From positions 310,001-374,000 of the forward strand of contig CBDDEN010000008.1 of assembly GCA_965226925.1 (NCBI GenBank): a stretch of DNA of 64,000 nt, given 5' to 3'. This stretch comes from CBDDCX01 sp965226925 (lineage in GTDB: Bacteria; Gemmatimonadota; Gemmatimonadetes; Longimicrobiales; Gaopeijiaceae). Shown piece after piece: positions 57,156-64,000 of the stretch (positions are counted from its first letter, which is position 1; each line of letters opens with the position of its first letter). The position numbers and the translations under genes are program-made. Below the pieces are notes generated by a model that was given only the letters and a program-made list of their open reading frames with translations, ran no database searches and was not told where the DNA came from.

Positions 57156-58313
57156 TCAGAAACGAACGGGGAGGGGTACAAAGGTCAAAAAAAAGAATAA
57201 GATGGCCAACCAGACGACCGCGATTCGGACCGGACCCAATCTCACTTGAGGCTGCAGCACCTTCGGGTGGGCCAGGCGTCCCCGGCTCAATAACACCGCG
57301 ATCCCCGCCCAGAGCCACCAACCCCACCAGAGTCGCCCGAGGGGTAGCAGAGCCAACAGCAGAGCCAGTGCCGCCCATGCTTGAGTCCGGCTCGAGAGGG
57401 CGTACAGTACGTGGCCCCCGTCCAATTGGCCGAAGGGCAGCAGGTTGAGGAAGGTGACGAACAGCCCGATCCAGGCAGCGAAGGCCACCGGGTGGAGTAG
57501 GATGACGTTGACCCCTATGTCGGAGGGAAAGAAGAGGTGGAGCGTCGCCTCCACCAAGAGGCCGGAGCCCAACCAGATCGGTTGTCCGGCGAACTCGACC
57601 ACCATTGGCATGGACGGGCCGCTCATGGGGACCGGCTCGGAGAGGGCCAGACCCACCAGCAGCAACATGGACGAAAGGACGAAGCTCGCGATCGGACCCC
57701 CGACTCCGATGTCGAGGAGGACCGAGCGCCTGACGAGGGGACCCCGAATACGAATGAAGGCACCCAGAGTGCCGATGGCCGAGTAATAGGCGGGGAAAGG
57801 GATGAAGTAGGGAAGGCTCGCGGGAACCCCATGGCGCCTCGCCATGAGGAAGTGCCCCATTTCGTGAGCCATCAGGATCGTCATCAGGGAAATGGCGAAG
57901 GGTGCGCCGACCGCCATGCTGCGCCAATGCAAGGTCGTAGGCACCGGTAGCCACGCGCCCCAGAACTCGACGAACCGGGTCCCCAGCGGATCGACCCCAT
58001 CGAGGAGCGCACCCGCCATGAAGGTCGTGAACAGCGTGAGAAGCAGAAGCACTGCATGGATCAGCCAGGGTCGGGGTCTCAGCGTACGACTTGGCCGTAC
58101 GAGTGCGACCTCGACCCCCGAGTCGGTATCCGCCAGGTAGAACGGCCCGCCCCAGTCCTGGAGGGCCTCTACGACGGTCGGATCCCCGACGTCGAGGCCC
58201 TTGCGGAGTTCACCGACGACGAGTTCCGAGTCCCCCACCAGACCCATGCGGTACGTGGCCAGAATGGTCATCCACGTACCGGATGGACTCTTGACCGCCT
58301 CACCCCCGGCCAT
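57156..58313 (-). CDS. M50-family (site-2) membrane metalloprotease
   Basis: A 385-residue membrane protein. The zinc motif HEMGH (150-154) lies in a hydrophobic helix; the third ligand is in LPFGQLDGGHVLYA. The first 80 residues form a soluble head. The pattern matches EGY1-like or plant S2P-type proteases, not RseP, because no PDZ domain is seen. It could cut membrane proteins within the bilayer. It is divergent from rho with 179 bp between. Confidence 0.88.
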   Translation of the reverse strand: MAGGEAVKSPSGTWMTILATYRMGLVGDSELVVGELRKGLDVGDPTVVEALQDWGGPFYLADTDSGVEVALVRPSRTLRPRPWLIHAVLLLLTLFTTFMAGALLDGVDPLGTRFVEFWGAWLPVPTTLHWRSMAVGAPFAISLMTILMAHEMGHFLMARRHGVPASLPYFIPFPAYYSAIGTLGAFIRIRGPLVRRSVLLDIGVGGPIASFVLSSMLLLVGLALSEPVPMSGPSMPMVVEFAGQPIWLGSGLLVEATLHLFFPSDIGVNVILLHPVAFAAWIGLFVTFLNLLPFGQLDGGHVLYALSSRTQAWAALALLLALLPLGRLWWGWWLWAGIAVLLSRGRLAHPKVLQPQVRLGPVRIAVVWLAILFFFLTFVPLPVRF

Positions 58314-58492
58314 TAAGATCGACTCGTCTCTCTCGGGACACTCCCACGCTCGGCTCCCACCGCTTTAGCGGGGAACTCTCCGTACCCTTCGCAGGTTTTT
58401 CTGCCGTGTTTCCCTCCAGTCTGACGCACTAGCCCTCCAACCTGCCCTCTCGGCCACCCGGCCGTGGATGGCGGGCCCAAACCGGAGTAGAA

Positions 58493-59746
58493 GTGGACAT
58501 CGCGCAGTTGAAGAGCAAGAGCGTTGGAGACCTCCATGATCTGGCGGAGGAGCTCAACATCTCCAACTACTCTGGGCTCCGCAAGCAAGACTTGATCTTC
58601 CGAATCGAGCAGAGTCTGCTCGACAACGAAGTGGTGCTGCGTGGGGAGGGCGTGCTCGAGATCTTGACCGAGGGATACGGATTCCTGCGCTCACAGGACT
58701 GGAACTACCTTTACGGCCCGGACGACATCTACGTAAGTCCTTCGCAGATCAAACGCTTCGACCTCCGGACCGGAGACACCGTACTGGGTCAGGTACGGCC
58801 ACCCAAGGAGGGTGAGCGCTACCTCGCGCTCTTGAAGGTCGAGAGCGTGAACGGCGACGACCCGGACAACGCAAAACAACGCATCGCCTTCGACAACCTA
58901 CGGCCTCGCTATCCGGAGAAGCGGCTCACTCTGGAGGTGCCCGACGAAGACATGTCGATGCGGATCATGGACCTGGTGGCGCCGGTCGGGATGGGGCAGA
59001 GGGGACTGATCGTCTCGCCACCCAAGGCCGGTAAGACCATGCTCCTGCAGAAGATCGCGAACGCCATCGCCGCCAACCACCCGGAGGTGCACCTCATCGT
59101 CCTGCTCATCGACGAGCGCCCCGAAGAAGTGACGGACATGGAAGAACACGTCGATGGCGAAGTCATCTCTTCCACGTTCGACGAGCCCGCGGACCGTCAC
59201 GCTCAGGTCGCCGAAATGGTCCTCGAGAAGGCGAAGCGACTCGTGGAGCACGGAAAGGACGTGGTCATCCTGCTCGACTCCATCACGCGGCTGGCCCGCG
59301 CCTACAACACGACCATGCCCCACTCGGGCAAGATCCTCTCGGGCGGCGTCGATGCAAACGCTCTGCAAAAGCCCAAACGCTTCTTCGGGGCCGCGCGGAA
59401 TATCGACGACGGGGGCTCGCTCACCATAATCGCGACGGCTCTGGTAGAGACCGGGAGCCGTATGGACGAGGTCATCTTCGAGGAGTTCAAGGGGACTGGG
59501 AACTTGGAGCTGGTCCTCGACCGTCACATTTCGGACAAGAGGATCTTCCCGGCCATCGACATCAACCGGTCCTCGACCCGAAAGGAGGAGCTGCTGTTGA
59601 CCCCGAACGAGTTGAACCGCGTATACCTCCTCCGGAACTTCCTTTCGGACATGCCCCCGACCGAGGCCATCGAGTTCCTGATCGACCGTATGCGGCGAAC
59701 GGAAACAAACCAGGAGTTCATGGACTCAATGGCAGCCGGCGTGTAG
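58493..59746 (+). CDS. rho: Transcription termination factor Rho
   Basis: A 417-residue Rho helicase, complete and without the large N-terminal insertion some high-GC phyla have. It starts at GTG 58493, with a good GGAG 5 nt upstream (58484-58487). The N-terminal Rho domain is at 1-45, the cold-shock RNA-binding domain at about 50-120, Walker A PPKAGKT at 176-182 and Walker B VVILLDSITRLARAY. The Q-loop GGVDANALQKPKRFFGAARN binds RNA. It terminates untranslated transcripts. The gene stands alone, divergent from an M50 protease. Confidence 0.97.
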   Translation: MDIAQLKSKSVGDLHDLAEELNISNYSGLRKQDLIFRIEQSLLDNEVVLRGEGVLEILTEGYGFLRSQDWNYLYGPDDIYVSPSQIKRFDLRTGDTVLGQVRPPKEGERYLALLKVESVNGDDPDNAKQRIAFDNLRPRYPEKRLTLEVPDEDMSMRIMDLVAPVGMGQRGLIVSPPKAGKTMLLQKIANAIAANHPEVHLIVLLIDERPEEVTDMEEHVDGEVISSTFDEPADRHAQVAEMVLEKAKRLVEHGKDVVILLDSITRLARAYNTTMPHSGKILSGGVDANALQKPKRFFGAARNIDDGGSLTIIATALVETGSRMDEVIFEEFKGTGNLELVLDRHISDKRIFPAIDINRSSTRKEELLLTPNELNRVYLLRNFLSDMPPTEAIEFLIDRMRRTETNQEFMDSMAAGV

Positions 59747-59849
59747 GCGAAACTCGAAGGCCTCATGCCCCTGGTGCGTGCCACAACCCCGCAGTCCGCT
59801 CCGTGTGCAAGTCCCGTCCCTCCGTTCGTCAGTTGAGGTAGGCGGGAAC

Positions 59850-59890
59850 GGTTCCTCCGATCCCGCGACGGGACAACTGGTGGAGGAACC
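59850..59890 (+). promoter_or_regulatory. Leader hairpin sequestering the VWA gene Shine-Dalgarno
   Basis: GGTTCCTCC (59850-59858) is the exact reverse complement of GGAGGAACC (59882-59890). The latter contains the GGAGG ribosome site just upstream of the ATG at 59894. The 23-nt loop holds a second stem TCCCG/CGGGA (59861-59873). In RNA, the ribosome site would be buried in a 9-bp stem, as in a thermosensor, an attenuating leader or protein-binding operator. Confidence 0.6.
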
Positions 59891-59893
59891 ACA

Positions 59894-61882
59894 ATGCGGA
59901 CTTTCACACTCCTTCTGGCACTTCTCGCCGGGCTCATCACCGACGGACCCGATACCACCGGCTCGCTCGGCGTGGTCATCGGCACCGTAACGGACGCCGC
60001 CACGAGCACGCCCCTCTCGGGGGTTCAGATCCACGCGGACGGCCTCATGTCGAGCGCACTCACAGCGAACGACGGGGGCTATGTACTCCGGCTGGCCGCG
60101 GCGGCCGGGGGTGCCGTGACGATCCGAGCGGATCTCATCGGATACGGGACGATGACCCGACAAGTGACTCTGGGCTCCGATTCGGTGCGGTTGGACTTTG
60201 CCCTCGAGTCGACCCGGAGGCGGGATCTCGATTCACGATCGGTGGACGAGGTAGCTGTCTCAGCGGTGGCGGCGATCGGCATGGACGCGCCGAGGAGCCG
60301 AGGAGAGGGTGGGGTGTTGGTCCCGTCGCTCGCCCTCCAGGAGGCGGAGCGGAAAGCCGGTGCCCTCCCGGCAAATGCGACCCCGGATCGGCCCCGATTG
60401 CCTGCCTCAGGCGAGCTACAGCGAAGGGACCATGATCTCCCGGGGCGCTACGACCCCAACTTCGAGCGAGAAGGCTACGAGCGGATCTTCGAGAACGAGT
60501 TCTTGGCCGTGGGGCCGAATCCGCTCTCGACCTTCGGAATCGACGTGGACCGTACCTCGTACGCCAACGTGCGACGCTTCATTCGCGAAGGGCGGCTGCC
60601 CCCGGCCGACGCCGTTCGCATCGAGGAGCTGATCAACTACTTCACCTACGAGCTGGACGCACCCGACGGACCGGACCCGTTCGCGGTCCACACGGAGATG
60701 GCGCCGGCACCGTGGAATCCACTGCATCACTTGGTGCGCATCGGAATCCAGGGCCGGAAGATCGACACGGAGGACCTACCGGCCAGCAACCTGGTCTTCC
60801 TGCTCGACGTGTCGGGCTCCATGAGGCCCGCCAACAAGCTGCCGCTGCTAAAATCCGCGTTTCGGCTCCTGGGCGATCAGATCCGACCCGAGGACCGGGT
60901 GGCCATCGTGGTCTACGCGGGGGCCGCCGGGCTGGTGTTGGAGCCGACGTCGGGTAGTGACAAAGGCCTCATTCTGGACGCGCTCGATCGGCTGGAGGCG
61001 GGAGGCTCCACCGCAGGAGGAGCCGGGATTCGACTCGCCTACGACCTCGCCCGACGGTATCACGTCGAGGGCGGGAACAATCGGATCATCTTGGCGACGG
61101 ACGGCGACTTCAACGTCGGCGCTTCGAGCGACGCCGAGATGGTTCGGCTGATCGAGGAGCGGCGCGAGGAAGGGACCTTTCTCACCGTCCTCGGCTTCGG
61201 CACGGGGAACCTGCAGGACGCGAAGATGGAGCAGTTGGCGGACCACGGAAACGGAAACTTCGCCTACATCGACACGGAGCTCGAGGCCCGCAAGGTGCTG
61301 GTGAACGAGTTCGGCGGCACGCTTCACACCATCGCCAAGGACCTGAAGGTCCAGGTGGAGTTCAATCCCACACGCGTCCGTGGGTACCGCCTGATCGGAT
61401 ACGAGAACCGAATGCTGGCCGCCGAGGACTTCAACGACGACACCAAGGACGCGGGCGACCTCGGAGCGGGCCACACGGTGACCGCGCTCTACGAGGTGAT
61501 CCCGGCCGGGGTGGCGAGCGCCACGCCGGTCCGCGGTTTGGACGACCTACGCTATCAGTCCACTGAGGTGCGCAGCGAAGCCTCCAGTCCCGAGTTGATG
61601 TTCGTGAAGTTGCGCTACAAGGACCCCGACGGGAAGCGGAGCCGACTCCTCACGCGTAAGGTGATCGACGGCACGACGATGCCGTCCTCGGACTTCACGT
61701 TCGCCGCTTCGGTAGCCGCCTTCGGAATGGTGCTGCGAGACTCCCGATACTGCGGGGGGACCGACATGGAGGAGATCCTCCGCTGGGCGCGTAGCTCGGT
61801 CGGAGAGGACCTGCAGGGATACCGGAGCGAGTTCGTGGAGTTGGTCCGTGCGGCACACAAGCTGTCAGCCGCAGAGGAGTAG
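59894..61882 (+). CDS. VWA-domain protein, YfbK-like
   Basis: A 662-residue secreted protein with signal peptide (about 1-20). A carboxypeptidase-regulatory-like beta-sandwich lies at about 25-105. The YfbK-type von Willebrand module follows, with conserved FGIDVDRTSYANVRRFI before it and MIDAS DVSGS (D305, S307, S309). The C-terminal tail is DUF3520-like. YfbK proteins bind partners through Mg; the target is unknown. Translation is probably controlled by the leader hairpin ending 3 nt before its ATG. Confidence 0.9.
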   Translation: MRTFTLLLALLAGLITDGPDTTGSLGVVIGTVTDAATSTPLSGVQIHADGLMSSALTANDGGYVLRLAAAAGGAVTIRADLIGYGTMTRQVTLGSDSVRLDFALESTRRRDLDSRSVDEVAVSAVAAIGMDAPRSRGEGGVLVPSLALQEAERKAGALPANATPDRPRLPASGELQRRDHDLPGRYDPNFEREGYERIFENEFLAVGPNPLSTFGIDVDRTSYANVRRFIREGRLPPADAVRIEELINYFTYELDAPDGPDPFAVHTEMAPAPWNPLHHLVRIGIQGRKIDTEDLPASNLVFLLDVSGSMRPANKLPLLKSAFRLLGDQIRPEDRVAIVVYAGAAGLVLEPTSGSDKGLILDALDRLEAGGSTAGGAGIRLAYDLARRYHVEGGNNRIILATDGDFNVGASSDAEMVRLIEERREEGTFLTVLGFGTGNLQDAKMEQLADHGNGNFAYIDTELEARKVLVNEFGGTLHTIAKDLKVQVEFNPTRVRGYRLIGYENRMLAAEDFNDDTKDAGDLGAGHTVTALYEVIPAGVASATPVRGLDDLRYQSTEVRSEASSPELMFVKLRYKDPDGKRSRLLTRKVIDGTTMPSSDFTFAASVAAFGMVLRDSRYCGGTDMEEILRWARSSVGEDLQGYRSEFVELVRAAHKLSAAEE

Positions 61883-61886
61883 GACC

Positions 61887-62429
61887 TTACTCGTCTACGG
61901 CGCCCTGATAGCGAGGGTTGACGACCAGACGCTCCCCTTCGAAGACCTTACGATCCCAGGGGAAGATGATGGTCGCATCGGTCTCGAGGGCGAAGTAGTC
62001 GGCCTTGTACCCCTTTGTCCGCGCAAAACTAGTGGCCGTGCGCACCTCCATCGGATCGATGTCCCGAATCGCTGCGAGACCCAAGCGCAACGTGTCACCC
62101 GACGTCGCGATCTCGTCCACCAGGAGTACCCTCTTGCCTCTCGCCTGAACCGGCGCCGCGGAGAGGACGGCGGGCCGCTCCAGAATCTGCTTGTCACCCT
62201 GTTTGCGCGAGAGCTTCATCGAGTAGAAGTCCACGCGAAGGATCGACGCCACGATCGCGGCCGGAATCGCCCCCGCACGGGCTATGCCCACTACCAGGTC
62301 GGGGTGGTAGTCACGCGCAACGCGGAAGGCGAGCGCACGGCAGAGCTCGCCGAACATCTCCCAGGACACGTCGAGGAACTCGTCGGTACTGCGGTGGTGC
62401 GGAGCCGGCGTAGGCTTCATTTCTTGCAT
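61887..62429 (-). CDS. Phosphoribosyltransferase
   Basis: A 180-residue type-I PRTase. The PRPP motif VLLVDEIATSGDTL is at 101-114, preceded by the GIARAGAIPAA loop. The family is that of xanthine/hypoxanthine PRTases; the remaining residues do not fix the base. It would use PRPP for purine salvage. Its stop lies 4 bp after the VWA stop, on the other strand. Confidence 0.87.
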   Translation of the reverse strand: MQEMKPTPAPHHRSTDEFLDVSWEMFGELCRALAFRVARDYHPDLVVGIARAGAIPAAIVASILRVDFYSMKLSRKQGDKQILERPAVLSAAPVQARGKRVLLVDEIATSGDTLRLGLAAIRDIDPMEVRTATSFARTKGYKADYFALETDATIIFPWDRKVFEGERLVVNPRYQGAVDE

Positions 62430-62557
62430 GGGCGACGCTCCCTGGGCACACGGAGGGGGATGATTAAGTTAGAGGCCTGGGAATGACCCAACAATACTCG
62501 GGGCGACCGCGTCGGAGCGCGCCACTGCGCAAACGAACAACTCATCACGGTGCGACA

Positions 62558-63004
62558 ATGGACCAGGCGCTGCAAAACCGGGCCGACCGGCTCTTCGAGG
62601 AAAAGCTGAATGAGACCAACGCGAAGGACCCCCGGGAGTTCTACCGGGAGCGTCTGCGGGAGATGAAGGGATCCGACCCGGACGCTTACCGGGCGGCCGT
62701 GGAGTACTACCAGGGGGTGTTGATCCCCTCCATCGCCGAGGAGGGGGCGGACCCTCTGACGTCCTGGCAGGCATACGGCTGCCGGCTCGCCGAGTTGAGT
62801 ACTCCCGGGAAACCGGTCGAGGTCGACGTTACCGGGCGGACGCATGGATACCATCCCCCGACCCCCAAGGACCGCATGATCCTTCATATTCCGCGGGGGA
62901 GTAAGGGCCGGGCGCTGGTCGTGGGCCTGCCAACGGAGTTGTCATCTGCCCAACGGGCCACGTACGATTTACTGGTCGCGGGACGCCAGCGACTCCAGGA
63001 GTGA
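62558..63004 (+). CDS. Unrecognised cytosolic protein
   Basis: From ATG 62558 the product is 148 residues; a longer start at 62483 adds 25 basic, unconserved-looking residues. The first 50 are helical and acidic (DRLFEEKLNETNAKDPREFY), the last 60 beta-rich. No domain recognised. It is followed 10 bp later by another small gene on the same strand, and the two may form an operon. Confidence 0.6.
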   Translation: MDQALQNRADRLFEEKLNETNAKDPREFYRERLREMKGSDPDAYRAAVEYYQGVLIPSIAEEGADPLTSWQAYGCRLAELSTPGKPVEVDVTGRTHGYHPPTPKDRMILHIPRGSKGRALVVGLPTELSSAQRATYDLLVAGRQRLQE

Positions 63005-63014
63005 GGAAGATCCG

Positions 63015-63299
63015 ATGCCGTACGACAGAAGAATGAAGACGCCCACCAACATGGTCTGGGCACCACGTCCCGGGTGGGCCACCGTTCGGCTCGTGGGAAC
63101 GTGCGCGGACAGGACGTTACGCCGGGGCCAGATCGTACTCCACACGCCTAGTGACGAATACGACATCCCGGGCCAGGACGATGGTCTGGCGGCCGGCACG
63201 TTGGTGATCATTCTGCACGAAGCCGCACGGCTGGTTGAAGACGACCTGCACCTGGTTCCCGAGCACGCCGTGGTGGCAATCGGCGAGGAGCTTCCCTAG
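63015..63299 (+). CDS. Small GroES-resembling protein, unrecognised
   Basis: A 94-residue product. The segment RRGQIVLHTPSDEYDIPGQD followed by a VEDDLHLVPEHAVVAI end faintly recalls the GroES beta-barrel (GDKVL...EEYLLLxExDILAV). The mobile loop of true GroES is not recognisable and no groEL is adjacent, so this is only a resemblance. It lies 10 bp after the upstream unknown gene. Confidence 0.5.
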   Translation: MPYDRRMKTPTNMVWAPRPGWATVRLVGTCADRTLRRGQIVLHTPSDEYDIPGQDDGLAAGTLVIILHEAARLVEDDLHLVPEHAVVAIGEELP

Positions 63300-63305
63300 C
63301 AGGCT

Positions 63306-64000
63306 CTACCGGCCTTCCACCAGATAGGCGACACCCCACGCTCCCGTCCCCAGGTGCGTGGAGATCACCGGAGTCGCCGGCGCGCTCAGGATCTCCACGT
63401 CTCCGTAACGGTCGATCAGCTTTTCTCTCACCTCGGCGACGATCGAACCGCAACCGACCTCGGCGACGATTCCCGGGGCCCCAACGTGTACGATACCGAA
63501 GCGGACCTTGCCCGGCTGGGGACCTACGTCTACGGAAATGGCGTCCAGGAGTGCCGTCATGACGCGATTGCGGCCCATGGCCTTCCCCCTCGGGATCACC
63601 CTACCCGCCACATCGAGCCCGAGAATGGGCTTCACGTTCAGGAGCGTCCCGAGAAGTGCCTTGCCCCTCCCGACGCGGCCCGAGGCCAATAGTCGGTCGA
63701 AGGTCTCCACGGTGAAGAGGATGCCGGACCGTGCTCTGATACGATCGAGCTCGGCGACGATCTCGTCCGGTTCCCGACCCATCTCGGCCATCTCGGTCGC
63801 CTTCAGCACGAGCAGGCCCTGAAGCAGAGATGCCCCCAGCGAGTCCATGAGCCGAACCGGAAGACCATCGGCCCGTGAGACGGCCGCCTCCGCAGACGCG
63901 AAGGTACCGGAGAGGCCCGACCCCAGGATCACTCCTACGACCTGTTCGGCGTCCTCCGCCGCCCTCTTGAACCCTTCCAGAAAGGCGCCCGGCGGCGGTT
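63306..64000 (-). CDS. DegV-family protein, N-terminal part cut by the window edge
   Basis: Minus-strand frame open at the edge, so the N-terminus lies beyond 64000. The visible 231 residues include GAFLEGFKRAAEDAE, VILGSGLSGTFASA (the fatty-acid-binding Ser-Gly-Leu-Ser motif) and the KPILGLDVAG segment. DegV/FakB proteins bind fatty acids and hand them to a fatty-acid kinase. A FakA partner is not in the window. The stop is 4 bp from the converging small gene. Confidence 0.88.
   Translation of the reverse strand, partial: PPPGAFLEGFKRAAEDAEQVVGVILGSGLSGTFASAEAAVSRADGLPVRLMDSLGASLLQGLLVLKATEMAEMGREPDEIVAELDRIRARSGILFTVETFDRLLASGRVGRGKALLGTLLNVKPILGLDVAGRVIPRGKAMGRNRVMTALLDAISVDVGPQPGKVRFGIVHVGAPGIVAEVGCGSIVAEVREKLIDRYGDVEILSAPATPVISTHLGTGAWGVAYLVEGR

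Overview
The window looks like a chromosomal segment of a high-GC, Gram-negative-type bacterium. The gene complement fits the Gemmatimonadota best. The pointers are a DUF5916-type outer-membrane protein, a Ser/Thr kinase with C-terminal TPRs and a TolB-like middle domain, a TolB-propeller/BamA-like barrel gene, many lipoproteins, an Mla-type lipid ABC transporter and a secreted peptidase set. This placement is inferred from gene families; there is no rRNA and no intact tRNA to confirm it.

Layout. 1-6.8 kb: tail of a DUF5916 protein, glutaryl-CoA dehydrogenase, NAD-type isocitrate dehydrogenase, two lipoproteins, MsrB and a DUF3179 lipoprotein. 6.9-16.9 kb: cupin and SDR pair, branched-chain aminotransferase, gamma-glutamyltransferase, a minus-strand run (LeuA-like, SDR, DUF72, cupin), an M20 peptidase and a sugar nucleotidyltransferase. 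16.9-20 kb: DUF1499-like protein, lipoprotein and DUF445 in one operon. 20-30.9 kb: a long minus-strand run (OsmC, acyl-CoA synthetase, CutA, TPR, macro domain, transglutaminase, ABC exporter, TerB-like), broken by a decayed IS256-type element at 26.7-28.0 kb. 31-37.5 kb: pterin and folate genes (folE, PTPS, a PTR1/FolM-like reductase, folK, folB) around a TPR-kinase, with a MITE-like element directly upstream of folB. 38-47.8 kb: MATE pump, M19 dipeptidase, a very large M28-M14 double metallopeptidase, and a broken TolB/BamA-like gene. 47.9-58.3 kb: fumC, SDR, trxB and a ferredoxin-NADP reductase-like flavoprotein; then the Mla-type cluster with NUDIX and AI-2E genes; then an M50 protease. 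58.5-64 kb: rho, a VWA protein whose Shine-Dalgarno is paired in a hairpin, a phosphoribosyltransferase, two small unknowns and a DegV protein cut by the window edge.

Most of this is housekeeping metabolism, envelope maintenance and peptide turnover. No CRISPR array, prophage, restriction system or recognisable defence island was seen. At least four otherwise intact-looking genes carry single-base frameshifts, several in short G or C runs. This suggests uncorrected sequencing indels, although true decay is clear for the IS element. The best leads for new biology are the 41-nt leader hairpin of the VWA gene, the M28-M14 fusion, the macro/TPR/transglutaminase/exporter operon, and the PTPS-II plus PTR1-like pterin set.
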